From: Variovorax sp. PAMC 28711
GTDB lineage: Bacteria > Pseudomonadota > Gammaproteobacteria > Burkholderiales > Burkholderiaceae_C
Assembly: GCF_001577265.1 (NCBI RefSeq)
Contig: NZ_CP014517.1
Location: 1,169,001-1,233,000, forward strand
Length of the DNA stretch: 64,000 nt
Direction of reading: 5' to 3'
The notes under the pieces are model-generated. The model was given only the letters and a program-made list of their open reading frames with translations. It searched no databases and had not been told where the DNA came from. The translations under genes were made by a program, and so were the position numbers. Shown piece by piece: positions 1 through 9,096 of the stretch (the first letter of the stretch is position 1; every line of letters starts with the position of its first letter).

Positions 1-422
1 ATGGCCGCGTGCTGCGCCTGACGCGCCGCGGCCCCGACCTGACGCAGCCCGTCGTCTACGTGGTGGCCTGGACGCTGCGCCCCGGGGCCGATGGGCAGCT
101 GCGCTGGTATCGCTGGCAATCGGCACCCTTCGTTTCGCGCGGAGAGTGGCGGCAGGCATGGGATCGCGCCACATCGTGGGCGCAAGACGGCGGCAGCGAC
201 GCGCGCGGCGCCGACACGCCGCTGATGCCGCTACAGGGCTGGCAGCTCGCCTACTTTCGCGACAACGGCTGGGGCCCCGCCGTCAGCGCCGAATCGCTCG
301 GCGCCGACACGGCGATGCCCGACGGCGTGCGGCTGGTGCTCGATCTGCCACCCGGGCAGGCGCTCGCCGGACTGCTCACGCGCGACTGGATTCGCCCCAC
401 GGCGAACGTGCCGAAATCATGA
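1..422 (+). CDS. gspJ: Type II secretion minor pseudopilin GspJ (5' end missing)
   Basis: This is the C-terminal part of a GspJ-type minor pseudopilin. The reading frame is open from base 3 and the N-terminal prepilin segment lies before the window. The visible 139 or so residues include the beta-rich stretch around VVYVVAWTLRPG, the paired WYRWQ segment and the late PDGVRLVLDL strand that are typical of GspJ. It would sit in the periplasmic pseudopilus tip with GspK and GspI. Its stop overlaps the gspK start (ATGA at 419-422), so the two are translationally coupled. The position directly before gspK supports the call. Confidence 0.8.
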   Translation, partial: GRVLRLTRRGPDLTQPVVYVVAWTLRPGADGQLRWYRWQSAPFVSRGEWRQAWDRATSWAQDGGSDARGADTPLMPLQGWQLAYFRDNGWGPAVSAESLGADTAMPDGVRLVLDLPPGQALAGLLTRDWIRPTANVPKS

Positions 423-1465
423 GAGCCCGCTCTTTTCGTCGCCAGCGCGGCGCCGCCCTGCTGGCCGCCATGCTCATCGTTACGCTGGTGGCCACGTTCG
501 CTGCCGCGGCCCTGTGGCAGCAGTGGCGCGCCGCCGAAGTGGAGGCCGCAGAACGGGGCCGCATGCAGTCGGCCTGGGTGTTGATCGGCGCCATCGACTG
601 GTCGCGGCTCATCCTGCGCGAGGACGGACGTGCCGGCGGCCCCGACCATCTGGCTGAACCCTGGGCGATACCCCTCGAGGAAGCGCGCCTCTCCAGCTTT
701 GTCGCTGCCGAGAAAAACGTGGCGAGCGATGCGCTCGAGGGGTTGCCCGATGCATTTCTGTCGGGCCGCATCGTCGATGCCCAGTCCAAGCTCAATGTCA
801 CAAATCTCATGTCCGGCGGAAAACCGGTCAAGACCGCCGTCGCCGCATTCACCAAGTTGTTCGAATTGCTCGGGCTGCCCGGGCAAGAGGTGGCAATCAT
901 GACAGCCAATCTCCAGCGCGCGTTGCCCGTGCAGGCCGTGACATCGCCGGCTGCTGCTGCCTCTGCGGGGGCTGGCGGGTTGAACACGCCGGTGGAGGCC
1001 GCGAGCACGGCCGCGGCAGCTGACGCGACCGGCCCCTTGCTCCCGCAGCAGACGACGCAGCTGGCCTGGCTCGGCCTGTCTTCCGCGACGATCTCGGCGA
1101 TCGAACCCTATGTCACGATCCTGCCGGTCGGCACGCCGCTGAACCTGAACACGGCGAGTGCCGAGGCGATCTATGCCAGCGTGCCGGCATTGGACCTGGC
1201 CGGCGCCAAGCGCATCGTGGCGCAACGCACCCGCGGGCATTTCAAGGGCATCACCGACGCCAGCGCGCTTGTGCCTGACGCATCGAGCGGCTTCAACGAC
1301 CTCCAGCACAGCATCAACACGCGCTTCTTCGAAGTTCATGGTCGGCTGCGGCTGGACCGCACCTGGGTCGAAGAACATTCGCTGCTGCGGCGGGACGGCC
1401 TGGACGTGCGCATCGTGTGGCGCAACCGTGGCGCAGGCGCCACGCCTTTGCCGCCCAAATCCTGA
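419..1465 (+). CDS. gspK: Type II secretion pseudopilin GspK
   Basis: GspK is the largest minor pseudopilin and caps the type II secretion pseudopilus tip together with GspI and GspJ. The 348-residue product starts with a basic leader (MRARSFRRQRG). A hydrophobic helix from about residue 12 to 36 follows, with prepilin peptidase cleavage expected after Gly11. The periplasmic domain contains the helix-hairpin-helix-like PLNLNTASAEAIYASVP segment, a GspK hallmark. The ATG at 419 was chosen because it overlaps the gspJ stop and gives the leader; an in-frame start at 146 would lie inside gspJ. No Glu5 is present in the mature helix, which is usual for GspK. Confidence 0.92.
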   Translation: MRARSFRRQRGAALLAAMLIVTLVATFAAAALWQQWRAAEVEAAERGRMQSAWVLIGAIDWSRLILREDGRAGGPDHLAEPWAIPLEEARLSSFVAAEKNVASDALEGLPDAFLSGRIVDAQSKLNVTNLMSGGKPVKTAVAAFTKLFELLGLPGQEVAIMTANLQRALPVQAVTSPAAAASAGAGGLNTPVEAASTAAAADATGPLLPQQTTQLAWLGLSSATISAIEPYVTILPVGTPLNLNTASAEAIYASVPALDLAGAKRIVAQRTRGHFKGITDASALVPDASSGFNDLQHSINTRFFEVHGRLRLDRTWVEEHSLLRRDGLDVRIVWRNRGAGATPLPPKS

Positions 1466-1532
1466 GGCCCGGCCTCACTGTCTTACTTATCAGTTAAAAA
1501 AGCCCGGAACGCCCGCCATCGTTGCCAGCACC

Positions 1533-1549
1533 GCTATCAATTGTGTAGC
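1533..1549. repeat. Imperfect palindrome in the gspK-gspL gap
   Basis: A 17-bp imperfect palindrome, GCTATCAATTGTGTAGC, lies in the 138-bp space between gspK and gspL. This is the only sizeable gap in the gsp operon. The arms GCTA/TAGC enclose a CAATTG core. It is AT-rich compared with its surroundings and looks like a member of a dispersed repeat class; that is an inference from its form, because no second copy was found in this window. Confidence 0.4.
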
Positions 1550-1603
1550 AACTGATTGCCGGCCCGCTCCTACAATGCTTCTCCTGTTTCAACCCGTCAC
1601 TCC

Positions 1604-2809
1604 ATGCCGTTGCTCGTCGTTGCCCCGCTACCGCCCGCCTCCGCTGGCAGCGACTACAGCTGGGCGGCCTGGACGACCGATGGCAGACGCCTGCGCCAGC
1701 AAGGGAGCGCCGTCCCGGCGCTGCTGCCGACCAGCCTGGAAGTGACCTTGTGCATTCCGGCGGCTGCGCTCTCGTGGCATCAGGTGACGCTGCCGCAAGG
1801 CAGCCTCGGCAGCGCGGTCCGGCTGCGCTCGGTGCTGAACGGCCTGCTCGAAGACCGGCTGCTCGATGAGCCCGAACTGCTGCATTTCGCACTGGAGCCC
1901 AGCGCGCGGGCAGGCACCCCCGTCTGGGTCGCGGCTTGCAACCGCATCTGGCTGCGCAGCGTGGCGCAGGCCATGGAGGGCGCAGGCCGACGCATCACCC
2001 GCATCGTTCCCGAGTTCACGCCCCAACCCGCAGGCTCGCCCCCGATGCTGGTCGCGACCGGCACGCCCGACACCGCGCAATTGACCGTTTGCGATGCGAC
2101 CGGCGTCGCCGTGCTGCCGCTCACCAGCGCGAGCCTGGCGCTCATCGGCGGCCTGCCCGAGGGCGCGTCGGTCCTCGCCGAACCCGGCGTGGCCGCGCTG
2201 GCCGAAGCCCTCTTCAGCCCGCCGGTACCCATCGTCAAACCGGCAGCGCGCTGGCTTCAGGCGAGCCGTTCGCCATGGGATCTCGCGCAGTTCGATCTCG
2301 CTTCCACCGGTCGCGCCCGCGCCGGCAAGAAGTTCACCTCGATCGCGCAGTCGCTCTGGCGCGCGCCGCGCTGGCGGGCTGCCCGCTGGGGGGCGCTGGT
2401 GCTGGTGCTGGCGCAACTCGTCGGGCTCAACGCCTGGGCCTGGAAAGAGCGCAACGCACTCGAGGCCAAGCGCAACGCAGTGCGCGATGTGATGACACAA
2501 ACATTCCCGTCGGTGCAGCCGGTGGTCGACGCACCGCTGCAGATGGCCCGCGAAGTCGCCGCGCTCCAGCAGGCGACCGGCGGCGTCACGAATGCCGATC
2601 TGGAGCCGATGCTCGGTGCGCTGGCGGCCAGCCTGCCGGCCGGGCGTTCGCCCAGCGCGGTCGACTACAGCGCGGGCCAGTTGCGGCTGCGCGGCCTCGG
2701 GATCCAGCCGTCTGACGAATCCGCGCTCGCCGCGACGCTTTCGGCGCGCGGTTACAGCGCACGCGTCGAAGGCGACCTGCTGCTGGTGCAGGCGGAGGCG
2801 ACGCGATGA
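1604..2809 (+). CDS. gspL: Type II secretion inner-membrane platform protein GspL
   Basis: GspL links the cytoplasmic ATPase GspE to the inner-membrane platform. The 401-residue product has a long cytoplasmic part of about 260 residues with the actin-like ATPase-type fold expected of GspL. One membrane segment follows (about residues 262-283, WGALVLVLAQLVGLNAWAW), then a periplasmic ferredoxin-like domain. I chose the ATG at 1604 (MPLLVVAPLP) over the upstream in-frame start at 1556, which adds an unlikely polar extension. The stop overlaps the gspM start in an ATGA. Confidence 0.9.
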   Translation: MPLLVVAPLPPASAGSDYSWAAWTTDGRRLRQQGSAVPALLPTSLEVTLCIPAAALSWHQVTLPQGSLGSAVRLRSVLNGLLEDRLLDEPELLHFALEPSARAGTPVWVAACNRIWLRSVAQAMEGAGRRITRIVPEFTPQPAGSPPMLVATGTPDTAQLTVCDATGVAVLPLTSASLALIGGLPEGASVLAEPGVAALAEALFSPPVPIVKPAARWLQASRSPWDLAQFDLASTGRARAGKKFTSIAQSLWRAPRWRAARWGALVLVLAQLVGLNAWAWKERNALEAKRNAVRDVMTQTFPSVQPVVDAPLQMAREVAALQQATGGVTNADLEPMLGALAASLPAGRSPSAVDYSAGQLRLRGLGIQPSDESALAATLSARGYSARVEGDLLLVQAEATR

Positions 2810-3339
2810 AAATTTTCAACGCCATCGAAGACCGCTGGCAGGCCTGGTGGCCCGAACTCGCGCCGCGCGAGCAGCGCATGGTCCTGATCGCGGCGCTGCT
2901 GGTCGGGGCTGCGCTGCTGTGGTGGGTCGCGCTGGCGCCTGCGCTGCGCACGCTCAATGCGGCGCCGGCCGAACACGCGAAGCTCGATGCGCAACTGCAG
3001 CAGATGACCGCGCTGCAAACCCAGGCCAGGGCATTGCAGTCGCAGCCGCGCGCAAGTCGCGACGACGCGTTGCGCGCCCTCGAAACCTCGGTGCGCCAAA
3101 GCTTCGGCGCCAATGCGCAGCTGCAGACCATCGGCGCCAACGAGGGCGTCAACGTCCAGATGCGGGCGGCACCCGCCGACGCGCTGGCGCAGTGGTTCAG
3201 CCAGGCGCGCAGCAATGCGCGCGCGGTGCCGCGCGAAGCGCACCTCACGCGATCGCAGAACGCCTCCGGCGCCGGCCCGACCGACGCAGCCAAGGTGCGC
3301 TGGGATGGCACGCTGGTCATGAATCTACCCACACGCTGA
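2806..3339 (+). CDS. gspM: Type II secretion protein GspM
   Basis: GspM is a bitopic inner-membrane protein that pairs with GspL in the secretion platform. The 177-residue product has a short cytoplasmic N-terminus and one membrane helix (about residues 25-46). A periplasmic coiled-coil region rich in Ala, Gln and Leu follows, ending in a small ferredoxin-like domain. It overlaps gspL by 4 bp and is followed by gspN after 24 bp. Confidence 0.88.
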   Translation: MKIFNAIEDRWQAWWPELAPREQRMVLIAALLVGAALLWWVALAPALRTLNAAPAEHAKLDAQLQQMTALQTQARALQSQPRASRDDALRALETSVRQSFGANAQLQTIGANEGVNVQMRAAPADALAQWFSQARSNARAVPREAHLTRSQNASGAGPTDAAKVRWDGTLVMNLPTR

Positions 3340-3363
3340 TCGCGTATTCACCCTGTCCATTCC

Positions 3364-4161
3364 ATGGCCCGACGCCCTCCCCCTCCCGATACCGCTGCCT
3401 TCGGCTGGCGCTGGGCGCTCGTCGGCGGCCTGTTGGGCGTGGTGCTCGCCACCGCCGTCTTCGCGCCGGCGCGCTGGCTTGCCAGCAGCCTGGCGCAGTG
3501 GAGCAACGGCCATCTGCAACTGGTCAATCCGCGCGGCACCGTCTGGAACGGCAGTGCTGGCCTGGTGCTGTCGAGCGGCGGCGGCGGTGCCGAATCCATC
3601 TCGCTGCCGGGCCATCTCGACTGGGCGCTGCGGCCGCGCTGGAACAGCGTCGCGGCGGCGCTGCGCATTCCGTGTTGCGCAACGCAACCCGTGCAGTTCA
3701 CGGCGAGTCCGCGCGCCGGGGGTCTGCGTCTGGACTGGCAAGACAGCCAGTCGCGTTGGCCGGCGGCGTTGCTGGGCGGGTTCGGTGCGCCGTGGAACAC
3801 CCTCAAGCCCGAAGGCGTGCTCGACCTGTCGACCCAGGCCTGGTCGATCGAATTCGACGGCCCGAAACTCGTGATGGCCGGGCGCGCCGCGCTCGATGCC
3901 ACCGACATGTCATCGAGTCTGTCGACCTTGCGCCCCATGGGCAGCTACCGGCTCACACTCGACGGCGGCCCCGCGCCGACATTGCTGCTCACCACGCGCG
4001 AAGGCAGCCTGCAACTCAGCGGCAGCGGCCGCTGGAACGGCCGCGGCTTCCGCTTCGACGGTGAGGCCAGTGCGGCCCCGGGCCGCGAAGAAGCACTCTC
4101 GAATTTGTTGAACATCATCGGACGGCGCAACGGCGCGCGTTCGCTCATCACCCTGGGCTGA
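3364..4161 (+). CDS. gspN: Type II secretion protein GspN
   Basis: GspN is an accessory inner-membrane component found only in some type II secretion systems. The 265-residue protein has a single N-terminal membrane segment (about residues 15-38), then a periplasmic domain with repeated beta strands. NPRGTVWNGSAGLVL near residue 57 is characteristic of the family. It lies between gspM and gspD, the usual place in Burkholderiales clusters, and ends 4 bp before gspD. Confidence 0.85.
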   Translation: MARRPPPPDTAAFGWRWALVGGLLGVVLATAVFAPARWLASSLAQWSNGHLQLVNPRGTVWNGSAGLVLSSGGGGAESISLPGHLDWALRPRWNSVAAALRIPCCATQPVQFTASPRAGGLRLDWQDSQSRWPAALLGGFGAPWNTLKPEGVLDLSTQAWSIEFDGPKLVMAGRAALDATDMSSSLSTLRPMGSYRLTLDGGPAPTLLLTTREGSLQLSGSGRWNGRGFRFDGEASAAPGREEALSNLLNIIGRRNGARSLITLG

Positions 4162-4165
4162 CACC

Positions 4166-6445
4166 ATGAAGCATTTGTCTTCGCACGGCGTTCGGATCGG
4201 TCTGGTTGCACTGGCAACGCAGATCCTGATCGCGACCTGCATTCCTTCCGCCTTCGCGCAAGACGCCGCCGCACCGCGCCGCGGCGAACCGATCACGCTC
4301 AATTTCAGCAACGCAGAGATCGAATCCGTCGCACGCACGATGGCCGTGATCACCGGGCGCGACGTGGTGGTCGATCCCCGCGTGAAGGGCACGATGAACC
4401 TGCAGACCGATCGCGCCATCGCGCCGGCCGCAGCCTTCAACCAGTTCGCTGCGGCGCTGCGTCTGCAGGGCTTCGCGGTGGTGCAGGCCGACGGCCTCTA
4501 CAAGATCCTGCCCGAAGCCGATGCGAAGCTGCAAAGCAGTGCCGTGACCACGTCGACCAGCGCCACTGGCTCGCTGTCGGGCAACCAGATCGTCACGCAG
4601 GTGTTCAAGCTGAACTACGAATCGGCCAACAACCTGCTGCCGGTGCTGCGTCCGCTGATCGCACCGAACAACACGATCAACGTGAACCCCGGCAACAACT
4701 CGCTGGTCATCACCGACTACGCCGAAAACATGCGCCGCCTTGCGCGCATCGTGGCCTCGCTCGACGTGCCCAACGCGTCGGACATCGAGGTGATCCAGCT
4801 CAAGCATTCGGTCGCGACCGACATGGTGCCGCTGGTCAATCGGCTGCTCGAGGGCAGCGGCGCGAGCGGGACCGGCCCTGCCGGTACCGCGGATGCGTCC
4901 TACCGCACCACGCTGCTCGCCGAACCGCGCAGCAACGCGCTCATCTTGCGTGCTGCCAACCCGGCACGTGCCCAGCTGGTGCGCACGCTGGTCGACCGCC
5001 TCGACCGCGCGCCGGTCGAGGGCGGCAACGGCGCTTCCGGAAACATCTATGTCGTCTACCTGAAGAACTCCGACGCGGTGAAGCTCGCCGCGACGCTGCG
5101 TGCAGCGATGTCGAGCGAGGCCCGCGGCGGCAGCGCGGCAGGCGCGGCGTTCCCCAATTCGACGGGCACCCCGCCGGTGTCGCAGGTGCAGCCGGTCCAG
5201 AACGGGCTGGGCAACTCGGCGGCCAACACGCCGCTCAACAACGCCAACCAGCCCTCGACCGGCGGCCAGATCCAGGCCGATCCGTCGACCAACTCGCTGA
5301 TCATCACGGCCGCAGAGCCGCAATACCGTCAGATTCGCGCCGTGATCGACAAGCTCGACAGCCGGCGCGCGCAGGTGATGATCGAAGCGCTCATCGTCGA
5401 GGTGAACGCCACCAAGGCCGCGAGCTTCGGCGTGCAGTGGCAAACCGCGCTGGGCAACAACGCGGTCGCCGGCACCAACTCATCGCTGAGCGGCGCGAAC
5501 ATCCTGGCCTTGACGCAGGCCATCGCTGCCAGGAATCCGGCTGGCATCCAGCTCGGCTCCGGCCTGAACCTCGGCATCGCCGGCAAGATCGGGGGGCAGT
5601 ACATCCTCGGCGCGATCGCCAACTTCTTCAGCAACGACAACGACGCCAATGTGCTGTCGACCCCCAACCTGCTCACGCTGGACAACGAAGAAGCCAAGAT
5701 CGTCATCGGCCAGAACGTGCCTTTTCCGACGGGGTCGTACGCGAGCACCAACGGCAACACGTCGTCGATCAATCCGTTCACCACGGTCGAGCGCAAAGAC
5801 GTGGGCCTCACGCTGCGCGTGCGTCCGCAGATCAACGAGAACGGCACCGTGAAGATGGTCATCTTCCAGGAGATCTCGAATGTCGCCGCGGGCACGCTCA
5901 CCGATCCGAACGGCCCGACCACCAACAAGCGTTCGCTCGAATCCAGCGTGCTGGTCGAAGACGGCGGGCTCGTGATGCTCGGCGGCCTGCTGTCGGACAC
6001 CTATGGCACCGCCACCGACAAGGTGCCGCTCGCAGGCGACATCCCGATCCTCGGCAACCTGTTCAAGAGCGAGACGCGCTCGCGCGTCAAGAACAACCTC
6101 ATGATGTTCTTGCGACCCGTCGTCATGCGCGATGGCGCCGCCACCGAATCGTTCGCCACCGGCCGTTACGACGAAATCCGTGCGATGCAGATTCGCACCC
6201 AGCCGAACACCGACAACGTCATGCTGCGCGGCGTGGATGCGGCGCCCGTGCTGCCCGAAGTTCCGACCCTCGGCGCCAGCACCCGCAGCGGCAACGCGGA
6301 CGCCGGCAACCTCCGGATGGAGGGCACGCAACTCATTCCGCAACCCAACGCCACCTTCAACAATCGCGCTCCAGCGCCGCGCGTGGGCCTGCGCGGGGCC
6401 TTCCCACCCTCGGCCGATCCGTCGAGCGCGAAAGAGTTGCCCTAA
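4166..6445 (+). CDS. gspD: Type II secretion outer-membrane secretin GspD
   Basis: GspD forms the multimeric outer-membrane channel through which folded exoproteins leave the cell. The 759-residue product begins with a signal peptide (about residues 1-30, ending in SAFA-Q). It continues with the N0 domain (ITLNFSNAEIESVARTMAVITG) and three N1-N3 repeats containing the motif NSLVITDYAENMRRLARIVASLD or variants of it. The C-terminal secretin domain holds VPLAGDIPILGNLFKS near residue 620. A Gly/Ser/Asn-rich insert lies at roughly residues 325-370 inside the N3 region. It is followed by gspE after 3 bp. Confidence 0.96.
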   Translation: MKHLSSHGVRIGLVALATQILIATCIPSAFAQDAAAPRRGEPITLNFSNAEIESVARTMAVITGRDVVVDPRVKGTMNLQTDRAIAPAAAFNQFAAALRLQGFAVVQADGLYKILPEADAKLQSSAVTTSTSATGSLSGNQIVTQVFKLNYESANNLLPVLRPLIAPNNTINVNPGNNSLVITDYAENMRRLARIVASLDVPNASDIEVIQLKHSVATDMVPLVNRLLEGSGASGTGPAGTADASYRTTLLAEPRSNALILRAANPARAQLVRTLVDRLDRAPVEGGNGASGNIYVVYLKNSDAVKLAATLRAAMSSEARGGSAAGAAFPNSTGTPPVSQVQPVQNGLGNSAANTPLNNANQPSTGGQIQADPSTNSLIITAAEPQYRQIRAVIDKLDSRRAQVMIEALIVEVNATKAASFGVQWQTALGNNAVAGTNSSLSGANILALTQAIAARNPAGIQLGSGLNLGIAGKIGGQYILGAIANFFSNDNDANVLSTPNLLTLDNEEAKIVIGQNVPFPTGSYASTNGNTSSINPFTTVERKDVGLTLRVRPQINENGTVKMVIFQEISNVAAGTLTDPNGPTTNKRSLESSVLVEDGGLVMLGGLLSDTYGTATDKVPLAGDIPILGNLFKSETRSRVKNNLMMFLRPVVMRDGAATESFATGRYDEIRAMQIRTQPNTDNVMLRGVDAAPVLPEVPTLGASTRSGNADAGNLRMEGTQLIPQPNATFNNRAPAPRVGLRGAFPPSADPSSAKELP

Positions 6446-6448
6446 GCG

Positions 6449-7840
6449 ATGCGCTATCCCCTGCCCTACGCGTTCGCGCGCGGCCAGCAATTGCTGCTCG
6501 AAGAAGCGGACGACGGCCACTTCACTTTGTGGATGCCGCAGACGCCGCCGCGCAGCGCGGTCGGCGAGGTGATGCGCAAGTACACCGTCAAGTCGTTCGA
6601 GGCTCTGCCGCCGGCGCAGCTGGCGCAGCGCATCAGCGCGGCCTATGCACAGGGCGAGTCGAACGCCGCCGCCGTGGTGAGCGAGGTGCAGAGCGACGCC
6701 GACCTGACGCGGATGATGCAGGAGTTGCCCGCGGTCGAAGACTTGCTCGAGAGCGCCGGCGACGCACCGATCATCCGCATGCTGAACGCACTGCTCACGC
6801 AGGCCGCGCGGGACGGCGCCAGCGACATCCACATCGAACCGTACGAGCGGACCTCGTCGGTGCGCTTTCGCATTGACGGCACGCTGCGCGAAGTGGTGCA
6901 GCCCAACCGGGCGCTGCACGCCGCGTTGATCTCGCGGCTGAAGATCATGGCCGACCTCGACATCGCCGAGAAGCGGCTGCCGCAGGATGGCCGCATCAGC
7001 CTGCGCATCGGCACGCGCGCGGTCGACGTGCGGGTGTCGACGCTGCCGTCGGCGCACGGTGAACGCGCGGTGCTGCGGCTGCTCGACAAGACCGAAAGCA
7101 AGCTCACGCTCGAAGCCGTCGGCATGCAGGGCGGCACGCTGTCGCGCTTCGAAAAACTGATCCAGCAGCCGCACGGCATCATTCTGGTCACCGGGCCGAC
7201 CGGCTCGGGCAAGACGACCACGCTGTATGCGGCGCTCGGCCGGCTCGATGCAGGTCGCAGCAACATCATGACGGTCGAGGACCCGATCGAATACGAGCTG
7301 GCAGGCGTCGGCCAGACGCAGGTCAACGCCAAGATCGAACTGACTTTTGCCAAGGCCTTGCGCGCGATCCTCCGGCAAGACCCCGACGTGATCATGATCG
7401 GCGAGATCCGCGATTTCGAGACCGCGCAGATCGCGATCCAGGCCTCGCTCACCGGCCATCTCGTGCTCGCGACCCTGCACACCAACGACTCGGTGAGCGC
7501 GGTGACACGGCTCACCGACATGGGCGTCGAGCCCTTTCTTTTGAGTTCGTCGCTGCTCGGTGTGCTGGCGCAGCGGCTGGTGCGCAAGCTCTGCACCGCC
7601 TGCACCGGCGCCGGCTGCGACGTCTGCGGCCAGACCGGCTACCAGGGCCGCACCGGCATCTTCGAACTGCTGGTCGCCGACGAAGCGGTGCAAGGATTGA
7701 TCCACGGTCGCGCCTCCGAAGCCCAGCTGCTGACCGCTGCCGAGCAAGGCGGCCTGCGCTCGATGCGCGAAGACGGCGAACGCCTGGTCGACGGCGGCAT
7801 CACCTCGCGTGCCGAATTGCTCCGCGTGACACGGGACTGA
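6449..7840 (+). CDS. gspE: Type II secretion ATPase GspE
   Basis: GspE is the cytoplasmic hexameric ATPase that drives pseudopilus assembly. The 463-residue product shows Walker A GPTGSGKTTT near residue 250, an Asp box (VEDPIEYEL), Walker B MIGEIRD and a His box (ATLHTNDS). The zinc-binding region is very compact: two CxxC pairs are separated by only four residues (CTACTGAGCDVC), where many GspE proteins have a loop of about 30 residues. The N-terminal domain is the short form. It lies between gspD and gspF in the operon. Confidence 0.95.
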   Translation: MRYPLPYAFARGQQLLLEEADDGHFTLWMPQTPPRSAVGEVMRKYTVKSFEALPPAQLAQRISAAYAQGESNAAAVVSEVQSDADLTRMMQELPAVEDLLESAGDAPIIRMLNALLTQAARDGASDIHIEPYERTSSVRFRIDGTLREVVQPNRALHAALISRLKIMADLDIAEKRLPQDGRISLRIGTRAVDVRVSTLPSAHGERAVLRLLDKTESKLTLEAVGMQGGTLSRFEKLIQQPHGIILVTGPTGSGKTTTLYAALGRLDAGRSNIMTVEDPIEYELAGVGQTQVNAKIELTFAKALRAILRQDPDVIMIGEIRDFETAQIAIQASLTGHLVLATLHTNDSVSAVTRLTDMGVEPFLLSSSLLGVLAQRLVRKLCTACTGAGCDVCGQTGYQGRTGIFELLVADEAVQGLIHGRASEAQLLTAAEQGGLRSMREDGERLVDGGITSRAELLRVTRD

Positions 7841-7859
7841 GCGAAACTGCGCGTTCGCC

Positions 7860-9092
7860 ATGCCCGCCTACTCCTTCGACGCCATCGATCAAGAGGGTCA
7901 CGCCCGCAAAGGCGTGCTCGAAGCGGACACCGCGCGCGGTGCCCGCGGATTGTTGCGTGCCCAAGCCCTCATTCCGCTGTCGGTCACGCTGGTGGGCAGC
8001 GGGGGCGTGGATGCGCCGGCCGCAGGCGGCTGGCGCCGTGCGCTCGGCGTCGGGCGCGTCTTCAATTCGACCGGCCTCGCCGTGTGGACGCGGCAGCTCG
8101 CCGGGCTCGTATCGTCCGGCCTGCCGCTGGAGCGCGCCTTGACGGCGCTCACCGACGAAGCCGAGACGGTGGGCCAGCGCAACCTGGTCGCATCGCTGCG
8201 CGCGGAAGTCAACGGCGGCTCGCCGTTCGCGCGTGCGTTGTCGCAGCATCCGCAGGAGTTCTCCGCGATCTACACCGCCGTGATCGGCGCGGGCGAACAG
8301 ACCGGCAACCTCGGCATGGTCCTGGAAAGCCTGGCCGACGACCTTGAGCAGCGCATGGCGTTGCAGCAGAAACTGGTGGGCGCGGCGCTCTACCCGGCCA
8401 TCGTCACGCTGGTGGCAATCGTCATCGTGGTCTTTCTCGTGAGCTACGTCGTGCCGCAGGTGGCCAACGTGTTCGCGGGCACCAAGCGCGCGCTGCCCTT
8501 CCTCACCGTGGCGATGCTGGCGATCAGCGCGTTCGTGCGCAACTACGGCTGGCTGATGCTGATCGGCATCGTGGTGGCAGCCGTCGGCGCGCGCGTGGCG
8601 CTCTCGACCGCCACCTTCCGCCTGAAGTTCGACGCCGCCTGGCTCAACCTGCCGTTGGTCGGCAAGCTGGCGCGCCAGTACAACGCAGCGCGTTTTGCCA
8701 GCACGCTGGCGATGCTCGCGACGGCAGGCGTGCCGATCCTGCGCGCCCTGCAGGCCGCTTCCGAAACACTGAGCAACCAGGCGATGCGCGCCGATGCGCT
8801 CGATGCGCTGGTGCTGGTGCGCGAAGGCGCGCCGCTCGCCTCCGCGCTCGCGCAAAAGAAGCGCTTTCCGGGGTTGGTCTCGATGTTCGCGCGCCTTGGC
8901 GAGCAGACCGGCACGCTGCCGCTGATGCTGCAGCGCGCGGCCAACCAGCTCGGCGCCGAAGTGCAGCGCCGCGCGATGCACCTGGCCACCATCCTGGAAC
9001 CGCTGCTCATCGTGGCGATGGGCGGCGTGGTCATGCTGATCGTGCTCGCGGTGCTGATGCCGATCATCCAGTTGAACCAGTTCGTGAAGTAG
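7860..9092 (+). CDS. gspF: Type II secretion inner-membrane protein GspF
   Basis: GspF is the polytopic inner-membrane core of the secretion platform and interacts with GspE and GspL. The 410-residue product has the usual N-terminal MPAYSFDAIDQEG segment and two T2SF domains. Three membrane segments lie near residues 170-195, 222-245 and 375-400, and the repeat motif GEQTGNL/GEQTGTL occurs in each half. It is the last gsp gene here; gspG, gspH, gspI and gspC are not in the visible sequence. Confidence 0.95.
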   Translation: MPAYSFDAIDQEGHARKGVLEADTARGARGLLRAQALIPLSVTLVGSGGVDAPAAGGWRRALGVGRVFNSTGLAVWTRQLAGLVSSGLPLERALTALTDEAETVGQRNLVASLRAEVNGGSPFARALSQHPQEFSAIYTAVIGAGEQTGNLGMVLESLADDLEQRMALQQKLVGAALYPAIVTLVAIVIVVFLVSYVVPQVANVFAGTKRALPFLTVAMLAISAFVRNYGWLMLIGIVVAAVGARVALSTATFRLKFDAAWLNLPLVGKLARQYNAARFASTLAMLATAGVPILRALQAASETLSNQAMRADALDALVLVREGAPLASALAQKKRFPGLVSMFARLGEQTGTLPLMLQRAANQLGAEVQRRAMHLATILEPLLIVAMGGVVMLIVLAVLMPIIQLNQFVK

Positions 9093-9096
9093 CGCC

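Noticed and set aside
5480..7861. 793-codon open frame on the minus strand across gspD and gspE
   Set aside because: It is antisense to two well-supported genes and has the His/Arg/Gln-rich composition of shadow frames in GC-rich DNA.
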